Origin: UBA9547 sp044349205
GTDB lineage: Bacteria; Bacteroidota; Bacteroidia; Cytophagales; UBA9547
DNA: 28,019 nucleotides
Assembly: GCA_044349205.1 (NCBI GenBank)
Contig: JBIKRJ010000007.1
Coordinates: 1-28,019 of the forward strand
Direction of reading: 5' to 3'
The position numbers and the translations under genes were made by a program. The stretch's first letter is position 1. Each line of letters starts with the position of its first letter. Shown here one piece after another: positions 7,028 through 15,578 of the stretch. The notes below the pieces were generated by a model. It saw only the letters and a list, made by a program, of their open reading frames with translations, had not been told where the DNA came from and searched no databases.

Positions 7028-8365
7028 TTGCGTTTTAATAAGCAAAAATTGGAAATCTTAATCTTCGCACCTGAAAAGAATAGTCGCATTGTATATTCTT
7101 TTCATCTGATATTCAGTCAAATACTTAAGGTGCCACACCAAATTACAACCGACAAAGAACATTATTTGTCGTACGAAGGCCCAAAATTTGTGTACAGAAA
7201 ATCACCCTTAGACAAGGGATTGTTTTTCTATTCGGCCGATTTGCTTTTTGAAAAAGGAATAAAAAACCTGTCGGTTCAGGTACAATCATGGCAAGATTTG
7301 CGCATTCTATTTGTGAACGAAAACTATGGCGCCTTGCCTTTCGATCCATTCGCAGCTTCTTTTTATTTGGTAACCCGATACGAAGAATACAATGCTCCAA
7401 GACGCGATGCACACCAAAGGTTTGAACACAACCGCAGCATTGCAAAACGTAATAACTTCTTGCACATACCAGTTGTAAATTATTATGCTGAATTGGTGAA
7501 AAACAAATTGTTGGAGCATTATCCCAACTTGTTTTTTCCTGAACTATCGTACAATTACCTTCCTACCATCGACATCGACAATGCCTATGCCTACAAACAC
7601 AAAGGCCTGTTGCGCATGCTTTCTACCATCTTAGAAAGTGCTTTCAAACTAAAATTTGAAAATGTAGAGAGAAAAATAAAAATATGTTTCGGCAAAGAAA
7701 CAGACCCTTACGACACGTATGAAAAACAATTTGAGATACACGAACGATACCATCTCAAGCCTCTCTATTTTATATTAATAGGCGATTTGAGCCGATTCGA
7801 CCGAAACTTGGAACATAAAAATCGTCATTTCTTTGAATTGATAAAAAAAATCGCCCAGCGCTATCGTGTTGGATTTCATCCTTCTTATGCATCAAACAAA
7901 AAAACAAGCCTCATAAAAAAAGAAAAAGCTCGCTTGGAAAATATTACTGAGGAGCACATCGATTTTAGCCGACAACATTTCTTGAAATTAAAACTGCCAG
8001 AAACTTATCAAAACCTGATTGAAAATGGCATAAAAGAAGATTTCAGCATGGGATACTCAAAAGAAAATGGTTTCCGTGCCAGCATATGTACTCCTTTTTA
8101 CTTTTACGACTTACAAAACGAGCAAATGACCGATTTGCTCGTACATCCTTTTTGTATCATGGACAGCACTATGAAATACCACATGAAGCTACGCTCCGAC
8201 GATGTCATTTATGCTGTAAAACCCCTTATCGAACAAGTCAAAAAAATGAAGGGCGAACTGGTCACCGTTTTCCACAACGAATCTTTGGGCACTCATAAAA
8301 TATGGAAAAACTGGGGAGATGTGTATGAAACCGTTGTAAAGGCAGCTTTGCCAAATAAATTTTAG
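7028..8365 (+). CDS. Polysaccharide deacetylase-like protein (DUF7033-type N-terminus)
   Basis: A 445-residue protein of a Bacteroidota family joining an N-terminal alpha/beta domain (about residues 8-150) to a divergent NodB-type deacetylase barrel. The acidic metal-site strand TIDIDNA lies at 180-186. GFHPSYAS at 282-289 corresponds to the histidine motif, and a later YDLQNE...LVHPF segment closes the barrel. Family members are thought to remove acyl groups from cell-surface polysaccharides, but the substrate is unknown. No in-frame ATG exists in the first 190 codons; the start is a TTG at 7028 or, fitting the expected domain edge better, the TTG at 7049. A FemAB/GNAT gene follows 14 bp downstream, so the two are probably co-transcribed. 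Confidence 0.75.
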   Translation: MRFNKQKLEILIFAPEKNSRIVYSFHLIFSQILKVPHQITTDKEHYLSYEGPKFVYRKSPLDKGLFFYSADLLFEKGIKNLSVQVQSWQDLRILFVNENYGALPFDPFAASFYLVTRYEEYNAPRRDAHQRFEHNRSIAKRNNFLHIPVVNYYAELVKNKLLEHYPNLFFPELSYNYLPTIDIDNAYAYKHKGLLRMLSTILESAFKLKFENVERKIKICFGKETDPYDTYEKQFEIHERYHLKPLYFILIGDLSRFDRNLEHKNRHFFELIKKIAQRYRVGFHPSYASNKKTSLIKKEKARLENITEEHIDFSRQHFLKLKLPETYQNLIENGIKEDFSMGYSKENGFRASICTPFYFYDLQNEQMTDLLVHPFCIMDSTMKYHMKLRSDDVIYAVKPLIEQVKKMKGELVTVFHNESLGTHKIWKNWGDVYETVVKAALPNKF

Positions 8366-8379
8366 CTTCAAATAGCAAA

Positions 8380-9273
8380 ATGAAATTTGTAAAGCATGCA
8401 AATATCGACAAGGCCAAATGGGATGCCTTGGTCGAAAATAGCACCTGCCCTAGCCTCTATTTGTTGTCTTGGTATTTGGATGCCACATGCTATTGGGACG
8501 CTATGGTGTGGGGCGACTACGAAGCCGCAATGCCATTTCCCACCAAACGATTTTTGTTTTTCAAAAAGCTATACCAACCCATTTTTGTACAAAAAAGCGG
8601 TTTGTTTTATACCAAAAAGTTGCAAGCCCCTATTTTACTCAAAGAATTTTTCAACTGTGGTGTGCCTGGCCAGTTTCATTCATTCAGAATGCACTTTCGT
8701 CCTGAAATACTCATTCTAAAAGAAATACTTCCAAAAGGGTACCATATTGAAAAAAAGAAAAACTACCTGCTCGATTTGTGCCAAGACTATCACACTTTGT
8801 ATCAGCAATTTAACCAAAACAGAAAAAGAAACCTAAAAAAAGCACGGGAATTGGGTTGGGAAACCTTGGAAATCAACAATATAGATGCCGCCATCAAGAT
8901 GTATAAACAGCATCAGGCCAAAAAACAAGACCGACTTTCGAATGCGATTTTCAAGAATCTGAAAACCATTTTCGAAGAGTGCCAAAAAAGGGGAATGGGG
9001 AAATTGTTCAGGTGCACTAACCAAAACGGCAGTGAACTTTCGTATGGTTTTTTTGTTGAATACCATAAACGCATCTACTATTTATTTGGGGCGATGAACG
9101 ACGAAGGTCGAGAACACAGTGCTATCTCCCTTATTTTTGACGATGTCATTAGAAGCCACGCAGGTGGCGAGTTTATTTTAGATTTTGAAGGAGGAAACAT
9201 GAAAGGGATTGGGAATTATTTTGCCAGCTTCAACAGTGCTGTAGAAGAGTACCCCTGTGTGTATTTCCCCTGA
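8380..9273 (+). CDS. FemAB-like / GNAT-type acyltransferase
   Basis: A 297-residue protein with the split GNAT layout of FemAB-like transferases. Residues 145-158 contain the basic stretch NQNRKRNLKKARE typical of these proteins. The C-terminal lobe has GKLFRCTNQNGSELSYGFFV, then YYLFGAMNDEGR, and ends with LDFEGGNMKGIGNYFASF, as expected for acyl-donor binding and the final strand. Such proteins transfer amino-acyl or acetyl groups, often to peptidoglycan or surface polymers. The pairing with the deacetylase-like gene 14 bp upstream suggests joint work on one surface molecule; this is inference. It is followed by a 130-bp gap before queA with no other gene visible. Confidence 0.75.
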   Translation: MKFVKHANIDKAKWDALVENSTCPSLYLLSWYLDATCYWDAMVWGDYEAAMPFPTKRFLFFKKLYQPIFVQKSGLFYTKKLQAPILLKEFFNCGVPGQFHSFRMHFRPEILILKEILPKGYHIEKKKNYLLDLCQDYHTLYQQFNQNRKRNLKKARELGWETLEINNIDAAIKMYKQHQAKKQDRLSNAIFKNLKTIFEECQKRGMGKLFRCTNQNGSELSYGFFVEYHKRIYYLFGAMNDEGREHSAISLIFDDVIRSHAGGEFILDFEGGNMKGIGNYFASFNSAVEEYPCVYFP

Positions 9274-9344
9274 AAAATATGCAAAATACCTAGCAGTACT
9301 TGGCTTAACTGGCTGTGCTTGCTACTATAATTAAATTTAATAAT

Positions 9345-9352
9345 TACCTTTG
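9345..9352 (+). promoter_or_regulatory. Candidate -7 element for queA-ispD
   Basis: TACCTTTG fits the Bacteroidota -7 consensus TAnnTTTG and would give a leader of about 45 nt before the queA ATG. The best -33 candidate (CTTG at 9318-9321) is 23 bp away, which is longer than usual, so the call is tentative. Confidence 0.4.
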
Positions 9353-9403
9353 CGCCCTATTTATAAAATTGGGCTTACTTCGTCCTCTTAACACTCATTT
9401 TAC

Positions 9404-10450
9404 ATGAAACTATCCGAGTTCAAATACGATTTACCAAACGAAAAAATCGCGCTTTATCCCACCGAAAATCGTGACGAATCGCGTCTAATGGTCATACACC
9501 GTGATACTAAAAAAATAGAACACAAAATTTTCAAAGAGGTTTTAGAATATTTTGAGGAAGGCGATGTGCTTGCCGTAAACGATTCCATGGTCTTTCCTGC
9601 CCGATTGTATGGAAACAAAGAAAAGACTGGAGCAAAAATAGAAGTGTTTTTGCTGAGGGAACTAAACAAAGAAGCCCGTTTGTGGGACGTTTTGGTAGAC
9701 CCTGCCAGAAAAATTCGCGTGGGCAACAAATTATACTTTGGCGATAGCAACTTGGTGGCCGAAGTCATCGACAATACAACCTCGCGCGGCAGAACTATTC
9801 GTTTTTTATTCGATGGCGATGAAAAAGATTTTCGCAAAGTAGTAGAGGAACTTGGGGAAACTCCTTTGCCCAGGTACATCAAACGAAAAGTAGAAGAAGA
9901 AGACAGAGACCGCTACCAAACCATATTCGCCTCGAAAATTGGTGCTGTTGCCGCTCCCTCTGCTGGCCTTCATTTCACCAAACAACTCATCAAACGGCTT
10001 GAACTCAAAGGTGTCGACACCATTCCGATGACTTTAGATGTTGGATTGGGCTCTTTTCGTGCCGTAGATGTGGAAGACCTGACAAAACATAAAACCGATT
10101 CTGAGCACTTCTCCATAAGCGAGCAGCTGGCCAACAGGGTAAACGATGCCTTAGACAATAGAAAGCGAGTATGTGCTGTGGGAACTACCGTTACACGTGC
10201 GCTCGAATCGTCGGTTTCAGCCAACAACCGATTGAAGCCCACCGACAATTGGACAGATAAATTTATATTCCCACCTTACGATTTCAAGATTGTAAACTCC
10301 GTTATCACTGGTTTCCATCCGCCTGAATCTACATTACTCATGATGTCTTGTGCTTTTGGTGGTTACGACCTTATTATGAGTGCCTACGAAACAGCGGTTA
10401 AAGAAAATTACCGATTCTGTGCCTATGGCGATGCCATGTTAATCTTGTAA
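9404..10450 (+). CDS. queA: S-adenosylmethionine:tRNA ribosyltransferase-isomerase QueA
   Basis: A 348-residue cytosolic enzyme that transfers and isomerises the ribosyl part of SAM onto preQ1 in tRNA to make epoxyqueuosine. It matches the family along its whole length. The N-terminus has SEFKYDLPNEKIALYP and DESRLMV; the middle has VLAVNDSMVFPARLYG. The catalytic part has GAVAAPSAGLHFT and the final third FRAVDVEDLTKHKTDSE and CAVGTTVTRALES. The length is normal. The stop TAA shares its last A with the ATG of ispD, so the two are translationally coupled. Confidence 0.95.
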   Translation: MKLSEFKYDLPNEKIALYPTENRDESRLMVIHRDTKKIEHKIFKEVLEYFEEGDVLAVNDSMVFPARLYGNKEKTGAKIEVFLLRELNKEARLWDVLVDPARKIRVGNKLYFGDSNLVAEVIDNTTSRGRTIRFLFDGDEKDFRKVVEELGETPLPRYIKRKVEEEDRDRYQTIFASKIGAVAAPSAGLHFTKQLIKRLELKGVDTIPMTLDVGLGSFRAVDVEDLTKHKTDSEHFSISEQLANRVNDALDNRKRVCAVGTTVTRALESSVSANNRLKPTDNWTDKFIFPPYDFKIVNSVITGFHPPESTLLMMSCAFGGYDLIMSAYETAVKENYRFCAYGDAMLIL

Positions 10451-11118
10451 TGCACATGCAACGGTATGCTATCATAGTGGCAGCCGGCACTGGATCTCGT
10501 ATGAACAGCGGGCTTCCCAAGCAATTTTTACTACTTGCAGGGAAGCCCGTTTTATATTATAGCCTGAAGGCTTTCTTTGAAAACGACACTTCGACTATCC
10601 AAGTGGTAGTGTTGGCCAAACAAGAAGTTACTTTTTGGAAAGAAATGTGTCAAAAGCACAAGATTCAGATACCTCATCAAATAGTGATTGGAGGCAATAC
10701 CCGCAACGAATCGGTGCGTAATGGTCTTAATTTTCTAAGTGGAGAAGGCATTGTGGCCATACACGATGGAGCCAGACCATTTGTCAACAATGAAATTATT
10801 GAAAATTGTTTCCTTTCGGCTGAAAAGAATGGTTCGGGTGTGGCATGCGTAAAAGTCAAAGATTCTGTTCGACTAGTAAAAGAGAGTGGAAACTCCGCTT
10901 TAGAAAGGGATTCTTTACGGTTGATGCAAACACCCCAAACTTTTCAACTATCCCTGATAAAAAAAGCGTTTGAACGCTTGGGAGATTCTAATTCGACCGA
11001 CGATGCCACGGTGGCTGAAAAAGCAGGACACGAAATACACTTGGTAGAAGGCAGCTACCAAAACCTAAAAATAACGACTCCTGAAGATTTGATTTTGGCC
11101 TCTGCTCTTCTAAATTAG
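10450..11118 (+). CDS. ispD: 2-C-methyl-D-erythritol 4-phosphate cytidylyltransferase IspD
   Basis: A 222-residue cytidylyltransferase of the non-mevalonate isoprenoid pathway. It joins CTP and MEP to form CDP-ME. Residues 11-18 are the nucleotide loop AAGTGSRM, with the partner lysine at Lys24 (GLPKQF). Other family motifs are VAIHDGARPFV, LMQTPQTF, STDDATVAEKAG and the C-terminal KITTPEDLILA. The ATG overlaps the queA stop by one base. Its TAG stop (11116-11118) overlaps the TAA of the convergent ppk gene (11115-11117), leaving no intergenic DNA and no hairpin terminator between the two. Confidence 0.95.
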   Translation: MHMQRYAIIVAAGTGSRMNSGLPKQFLLLAGKPVLYYSLKAFFENDTSTIQVVVLAKQEVTFWKEMCQKHKIQIPHQIVIGGNTRNESVRNGLNFLSGEGIVAIHDGARPFVNNEIIENCFLSAEKNGSGVACVKVKDSVRLVKESGNSALERDSLRLMQTPQTFQLSLIKKAFERLGDSNSTDDATVAEKAGHEIHLVEGSYQNLKITTPEDLILASALLN

Positions 11119-13229
11119 AGCACCATCAACGAAGCATTGGCTACCTCTTCGGGTGTAACCTGGTAAAAATGTTCGTGAATACTGAAGGGTTTTTCACCAT
11201 TCAAAGTCTCTTTCACATAATTCCCATCTTCCAACACAAAATAGCTGTTCATATTGTCTTTTATGTTGCAGGCTAAAATATTGATGGCCTCTTGTTTAAG
11301 CTTTGGATTGGTAATTAGGAAAAGACATTCAATGCGACGCTCAAAACTGCGTACCATGATGTCGGCACTGCCACTATATACTAATGCTTCGCCAGCATTG
11401 TGGAAATAATAAATGCGAGTATGCTCAAGAAAATCGCCCACGATGGAGATCACGGAAATATTTTCGCTCAACCCTTCACGGCCAGGTCGCAAGCAGCAAA
11501 TACCCCGCACAATAAGCGTAATACGAACGCCGGCTTGTGAAGCCTTATACAACTCATCTATAAAATCTTTGTCTTGTAAAGAATTCACTTTTATTACAAT
11601 ACGCGAAGGGACTCCTTTTTTAGCATTTTTTGCTTCTTTTCTTACCAATTCCAGCAACTCCTTCTTCATTTGAACTGGTGCTGTAAGAAGGCGTGAATAT
11701 TCGTAAGGCCTTGAATTGCCTGTAATCACATTGAAAAGTTCGTTTACATCGTTGGCAATGGTTTCGTCGGTAGTAAGCAACCCAATGTCTGAATAAATTT
11801 TGGAGGTGTCTTCGTTGTAATTACCTGAAGAAAGGTGTACATATCGCACCGTATTTTTATCTTCTTTTCGTACAACCATCAAAAGCTTGCAATGGGTTTT
11901 CAACATGGCCACGCCATATACTACAAAAGCCCCCGCTTTTTGAAGTCGTTGGGCATTTTCCAAATTGCGCTCTTCGTCAAATCTGGCTTTTACTTCAAAA
12001 AGCACCGAAACGTGTTTACCCTTCAGGGCTGCTTTTTCCAATGCATCTACAATCCGCGACTTTTTAGCCAATCGGTAAATGGTGATTTTGATTGCTAGAA
12101 CATCTTTGTCCTCAGCAGCTTGTTCTAGCAAGTCCAACATGATTTCGATGCTGTTGTATGGATGATGCATCAAAATATCTTGTTGTTTTAGCTTGTCGAA
12201 AAGCTTTTCTTTTACATGCACTGGATAGCTTACGGGCATCACACAGGGCATTGGGTTTGTACTTTGTTCGGCAAACTGTGGATTGTTCACCAATTGCCAC
12301 AAGCATGTCATATCCAACAAGTTGTTAAGAATGAAGATATTGTTGTCTTCCAACAAAAAACTTTTTTTCAACCACTTCAACAAATATTCGGAATAACTGC
12401 CTTCAATATCCAACCTTACTACACGACCAGTAAGGCGCTTCTTCAGTTTTTTCTTTATTTCTTCTACAAAATTTTTGTCAAGGTCTTCTACATCAACTTC
12501 TTCAAAATCGCCATTTCGAATGATTCGAAACAACGACGAAGACACAATGTGTACATTTCGGAATAGGTCAGCAATTTTCCACCGAATGATTTCTTCGATT
12601 GGAAGTAGTTTAATCAAATTTCCTACTTCTATACTGTAAAATCGGGGCAAATTGGAAGGTACTTGTACAAAACTCACCTTTTTCTTTCCCAAAGTTTCGG
12701 TTACCACCCCAAAAATGAGGGTTTTATTCAACAGCAGAGGCAAGGCGCTGTTGCCATCGGCTGTAAGGGGAGTAAGCATGGGGTAAATGGTCGATTTAAA
12801 ATAATCAGATACGCCCTCCAACTCGTGTTCTTCCAAATCATCGCGCAACACAATCTTGAAGCCGTTTTCTTCAAATTTCGGCATCAGTTCGGCGTTGAAA
12901 TACTCGTAGTATTCGTTCAGAAAAAATTGTGCATCGGAAAACAGTTTTCTCTTGAATGGCAATGCTTTAAGTCCGCAATAGTCTGTTCTTTCCTTGCCAA
13001 AATCGATGTAATTGTACAAACTGCCAACCCGAATCATGAAAAATTCATCCAAATTAGAGAAGGCGATGGCGGCAAACTTCAATCTTTCAAATATGTTGCG
13101 ACGCTCATTGTGCGATTGGGCAAACACCCTATGATTGAATTGTAGCCAACTTAAATCTCGGCTCAAGTAGCGACTTTTGCGTATTTTCTCGTTGTCCTTG
13201 CGGTTCAAAAAATCCTGCAATCGCAACAT
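11115..13229 (-). CDS. ppk1: Polyphosphate kinase 1
   Basis: A protein of about 704 residues that reversibly transfers the terminal phosphate of ATP onto polyphosphate. The N domain starts with YLSRDLSWLQFNHRV and continues with FSNLDEFFMIRVG. The catalytic C domains carry FEVKARFDEERN and the two conserved histidines 19 residues apart, His446 (KTHCK, the expected phospho-histidine) and His465 (YVHLSSGNYNE). ADIMVRSFERRIE lies near the end. I chose the ATG at 13229 because family members begin close to the YLSRDLSWL motif; an in-frame GTG at 13301 would add 24 residues. hemE lies 100-170 bp upstream on the same strand. Confidence 0.93.
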   Translation of the reverse strand: MLRLQDFLNRKDNEKIRKSRYLSRDLSWLQFNHRVFAQSHNERRNIFERLKFAAIAFSNLDEFFMIRVGSLYNYIDFGKERTDYCGLKALPFKRKLFSDAQFFLNEYYEYFNAELMPKFEENGFKIVLRDDLEEHELEGVSDYFKSTIYPMLTPLTADGNSALPLLLNKTLIFGVVTETLGKKKVSFVQVPSNLPRFYSIEVGNLIKLLPIEEIIRWKIADLFRNVHIVSSSLFRIIRNGDFEEVDVEDLDKNFVEEIKKKLKKRLTGRVVRLDIEGSYSEYLLKWLKKSFLLEDNNIFILNNLLDMTCLWQLVNNPQFAEQSTNPMPCVMPVSYPVHVKEKLFDKLKQQDILMHHPYNSIEIMLDLLEQAAEDKDVLAIKITIYRLAKKSRIVDALEKAALKGKHVSVLFEVKARFDEERNLENAQRLQKAGAFVVYGVAMLKTHCKLLMVVRKEDKNTVRYVHLSSGNYNEDTSKIYSDIGLLTTDETIANDVNELFNVITGNSRPYEYSRLLTAPVQMKKELLELVRKEAKNAKKGVPSRIVIKVNSLQDKDFIDELYKASQAGVRITLIVRGICCLRPGREGLSENISVISIVGDFLEHTRIYYFHNAGEALVYSGSADIMVRSFERRIECLFLITNPKLKQEAINILACNIKDNMNSYFVLEDGNYVKETLNGEKPFSIHEHFYQVTPEEVANASLMVL

Positions 13230-13401
13230 GTATAGTTTCTTGAGCCTATAATAGCTATCAATTACTTTGACAGGAAAAATATGCTTTTTGAGTAGGTTCA
13301 CAAAGAATTAATCAGCTTGCGACAAGCCGCTTTGATTTAAATAGAAAGTAATAATACACAATTTGCCACAAAAAGACAATTTTAGCCGTGTGAGAAAAGC
13401 C

Positions 13402-14427
13402 TTAAAGACTAAATTCTTTTACTGTGTCTATAAAACACCGCACCTTGTCGGCTTCAATGTCGGGGTATACGCCATGTCCCAAATTGGCAATGTGTTGAGG
13501 CCCAAATGCATGAAGCATTTTTCTTGTTTCAAGTCTAATATTATCGAAAGAAGAATATAGCAAGGCTGGATCCATGTTACCTTGCAAAACTTTCTCTTTT
13601 CCAACCTGTTGGCGGCTCCACTCGGGATCCATGTTCCAATCCAAACCTACTACTTCACAAGGAAAACCGTCAAAATCTTTCAATGAGAAAAAAGCTCCCT
13701 TAGGAAAAACTACAACCGGCACTTCAGTAATAGCCTCGCATATTTGACGAATGTAGGGCAAAGCAAACAAGCGGTAATGTGCAGGTGAAAGAATACCTGC
13801 CCAAGAATCGAAAAGCTGTACGATGTTAGCACCTGCCGCTATTTGATCTTTCAAATAAGCGATGGTGGAATCGGTGATAAGTTGCAACAGCCTGTGTGCA
13901 AATGTGGGTGAGTTGTACAATAAAGATCTAGCAACCGAAAAAGTTTTGGAACCTGAACCTTCTGTCATATAGGCAAAAATAGTCCAGGGAGCACCTGCAA
14001 AACCAATCAACGGCACACGGCCATTAAGTTCTTTTTTGGTGAGTTTTATTGCCTCAATCACATAGCCGTAATCGGCAGCCGAACTCACGTGCAGTTTTTT
14101 CAAATCATCTTCGTGGCGAATTGTTTCAGGAAACCAAGGACCCTTTTTTTCCTGCATTTCATAAGGCAATCCCATTGCCTCGGGTATCACCAAAATATCG
14201 GAAAAAATAATAGCAGCATCTACCCCCAAAATATCGACAGGCTGTATTGTGACTTCTGCAGCCATTTCGGGCGATTTTACAAACTCGACAAAATTTTTCG
14301 CTTTCTCCCTTACTGCCCTATATTCAGGTAAAATTCTTCCTGCTTGTCGCATTACCCACACCGGTGTGCGTTCTGTTTTTTCACCTCGGGCTACACGCAA
14401 CAAAATATCGTTTTTTATATTTTCCAT
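13402..14427 (-). CDS. hemE: Uroporphyrinogen decarboxylase
   Basis: A 341-residue cytosolic TIM-barrel enzyme that converts uroporphyrinogen III to coproporphyrinogen III in haem synthesis. The signature PVWVMRQAGRILPEYR lies at residues 22-37, with the invariant arginines in it. The catalytic-site aspartate is in DAAIIFSDILVIPEAMG. Further family motifs are GFAGAPWTIFAYM, FDSWAGILSP, GLDWNMDP and VLQGNMDPALL. The length is typical. It starts 17 bp after the stop of the ABC permease gene, so the two are probably co-transcribed although their functions are not evidently linked. Confidence 0.95.
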   Translation of the reverse strand: MENIKNDILLRVARGEKTERTPVWVMRQAGRILPEYRAVREKAKNFVEFVKSPEMAAEVTIQPVDILGVDAAIIFSDILVIPEAMGLPYEMQEKKGPWFPETIRHEDDLKKLHVSSAADYGYVIEAIKLTKKELNGRVPLIGFAGAPWTIFAYMTEGSGSKTFSVARSLLYNSPTFAHRLLQLITDSTIAYLKDQIAAGANIVQLFDSWAGILSPAHYRLFALPYIRQICEAITEVPVVVFPKGAFFSLKDFDGFPCEVVGLDWNMDPEWSRQQVGKEKVLQGNMDPALLYSSFDNIRLETRKMLHAFGPQHIANLGHGVYPDIEADKVRCFIDTVKEFSL

Positions 14428-14444
14428 TCAACTAACTATGGGTT

Positions 14445-15503
14445 TTATGCACCCAGCCTAACCCTTGGGTCGACCACAGCATACAAGATATCCACCAAAA
14501 TATTGACCACCACAAAAACAAGTGCTATAAATAAGGTACAACCCATTACCAACGGAAAGTCAAGATTTTCTACTGCTTTGATACTTACTAAGCCCAAGCC
14601 TTTCCAATTGAAAATTAATTCCACAAAAAAAGCACCCGCCATCAAAGAGGCCAACCAACCCGAAACAGCCGTAATGACCGGATTTAAGGCATTTTTCAAA
14701 GCATGTTTGAAAATAATCGCGGCAGTAGAAAGCCCTTTGGCCTTGGCTGTTCGAATGTAATCTTGCGACAATACATCGAGCATGGAACTGCGCGTGAGCT
14801 GCACGATAATAGAAAGAGGCCGTATGCCCAAGGTCAAAGCCGGCAAGACAATGTTGCGAAGCTCCAAATGTTTGCCATATATTGGGTCGGTGACCCACAA
14901 CTGCCCCGTCAGATTCAACCCTGTATATTCTGACCAATAAAACCCAAACAAAACAGCCATAAGAATTGCCACCACAAATGATGGGGCAGAAATGCCCAGA
15001 ATGGAAGTGCTCACAAGAAAATGATCGGTAAAACTGTTTTGTTTCAATGCGGCCACCACTCCAAAAGCAATACCCAAGAATGTGGCAAACAACATGGCGA
15101 CAAATGCCAACCAAAAAGTGCCCGATACATGTTCCATGATGATATTCGACACCAATCGATGGTTTTGAAACGAACGCCGCATGTACGGAAATTTTGAAAC
15201 CAAGGCATACTGCCCTGCTGTGCACCATACGGAATAGTCGTATTTTTCTTGGTTTTCGCTACTATTTTGATGTATGGAAATAGGAAGTAAATCGTTGAAA
15301 TACAATACAAACTGTTTGGAAATGGGCTTGTCTAAACCCAAGTCCTTGGCTATAGCTTCACGTGTCGACACATCGGTACGCTGACCTGCCATCATGGCTA
15401 CAGGATCGCCAGGAAGTGCGTGGAAAATAAAAAACACGATAACCAATACCCCGAAAATGACCAGGGTTCCATAAAAAAGTCGGTTAAAGATGTAACGAAG
15501 CAT
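14445..15503 (-). CDS. ABC transporter permease, DppB/OppB-like
   Basis: A 352-residue inner-membrane permease of the peptide/nickel type. TM1 is at about residues 7-29, followed by HALPGDPV, the usual DppB opening. A long outside loop (about residues 75-125, with KFPYMRRSFQNHRLVS) precedes five further membrane segments. The cytoplasmic EAA loop that touches the ATPase is present (DYIRTAKAKGLSTAAII). The protein ends VDPRVRLGA, as DppB proteins do. No partner permease, ATPase or binding protein is nearby, so it must assemble with subunits encoded elsewhere. I chose the ATG at 15503 (MLRYIFNRL); a TTG at 15515 adds four residues. Confidence 0.88.
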   Translation of the reverse strand: MLRYIFNRLFYGTLVIFGVLVIVFFIFHALPGDPVAMMAGQRTDVSTREAIAKDLGLDKPISKQFVLYFNDLLPISIHQNSSENQEKYDYSVWCTAGQYALVSKFPYMRRSFQNHRLVSNIIMEHVSGTFWLAFVAMLFATFLGIAFGVVAALKQNSFTDHFLVSTSILGISAPSFVVAILMAVLFGFYWSEYTGLNLTGQLWVTDPIYGKHLELRNIVLPALTLGIRPLSIIVQLTRSSMLDVLSQDYIRTAKAKGLSTAAIIFKHALKNALNPVITAVSGWLASLMAGAFFVELIFNWKGLGLVSIKAVENLDFPLVMGCTLFIALVFVVVNILVDILYAVVDPRVRLGA

Positions 15504-15578
15504 TTCTAGTTTCAAATATAAGAAATACCGGTGCGAAAGCTAGTTGGCAAAATTGCTGAATGGAGAAAAGAGACCGAA

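Noticed and set aside
9274..9344. Hairpin TAGCAG...TTGCTA after the GNAT gene as terminator
   Set aside because: Only about six base pairs form, the inner arm does not pair and no T-run follows.
12663..13145. 160-codon plus-strand open frame inside ppk1
   Set aside because: It is antisense to conserved N-domain segments of polyphosphate kinase and shows no motif of its own.
15513..15520. TATATTTG on the minus strand as promoter of the DppB-like gene
   Set aside because: It would leave only about five bases before the ATG at 15503 and has no -33 element at a suitable distance.
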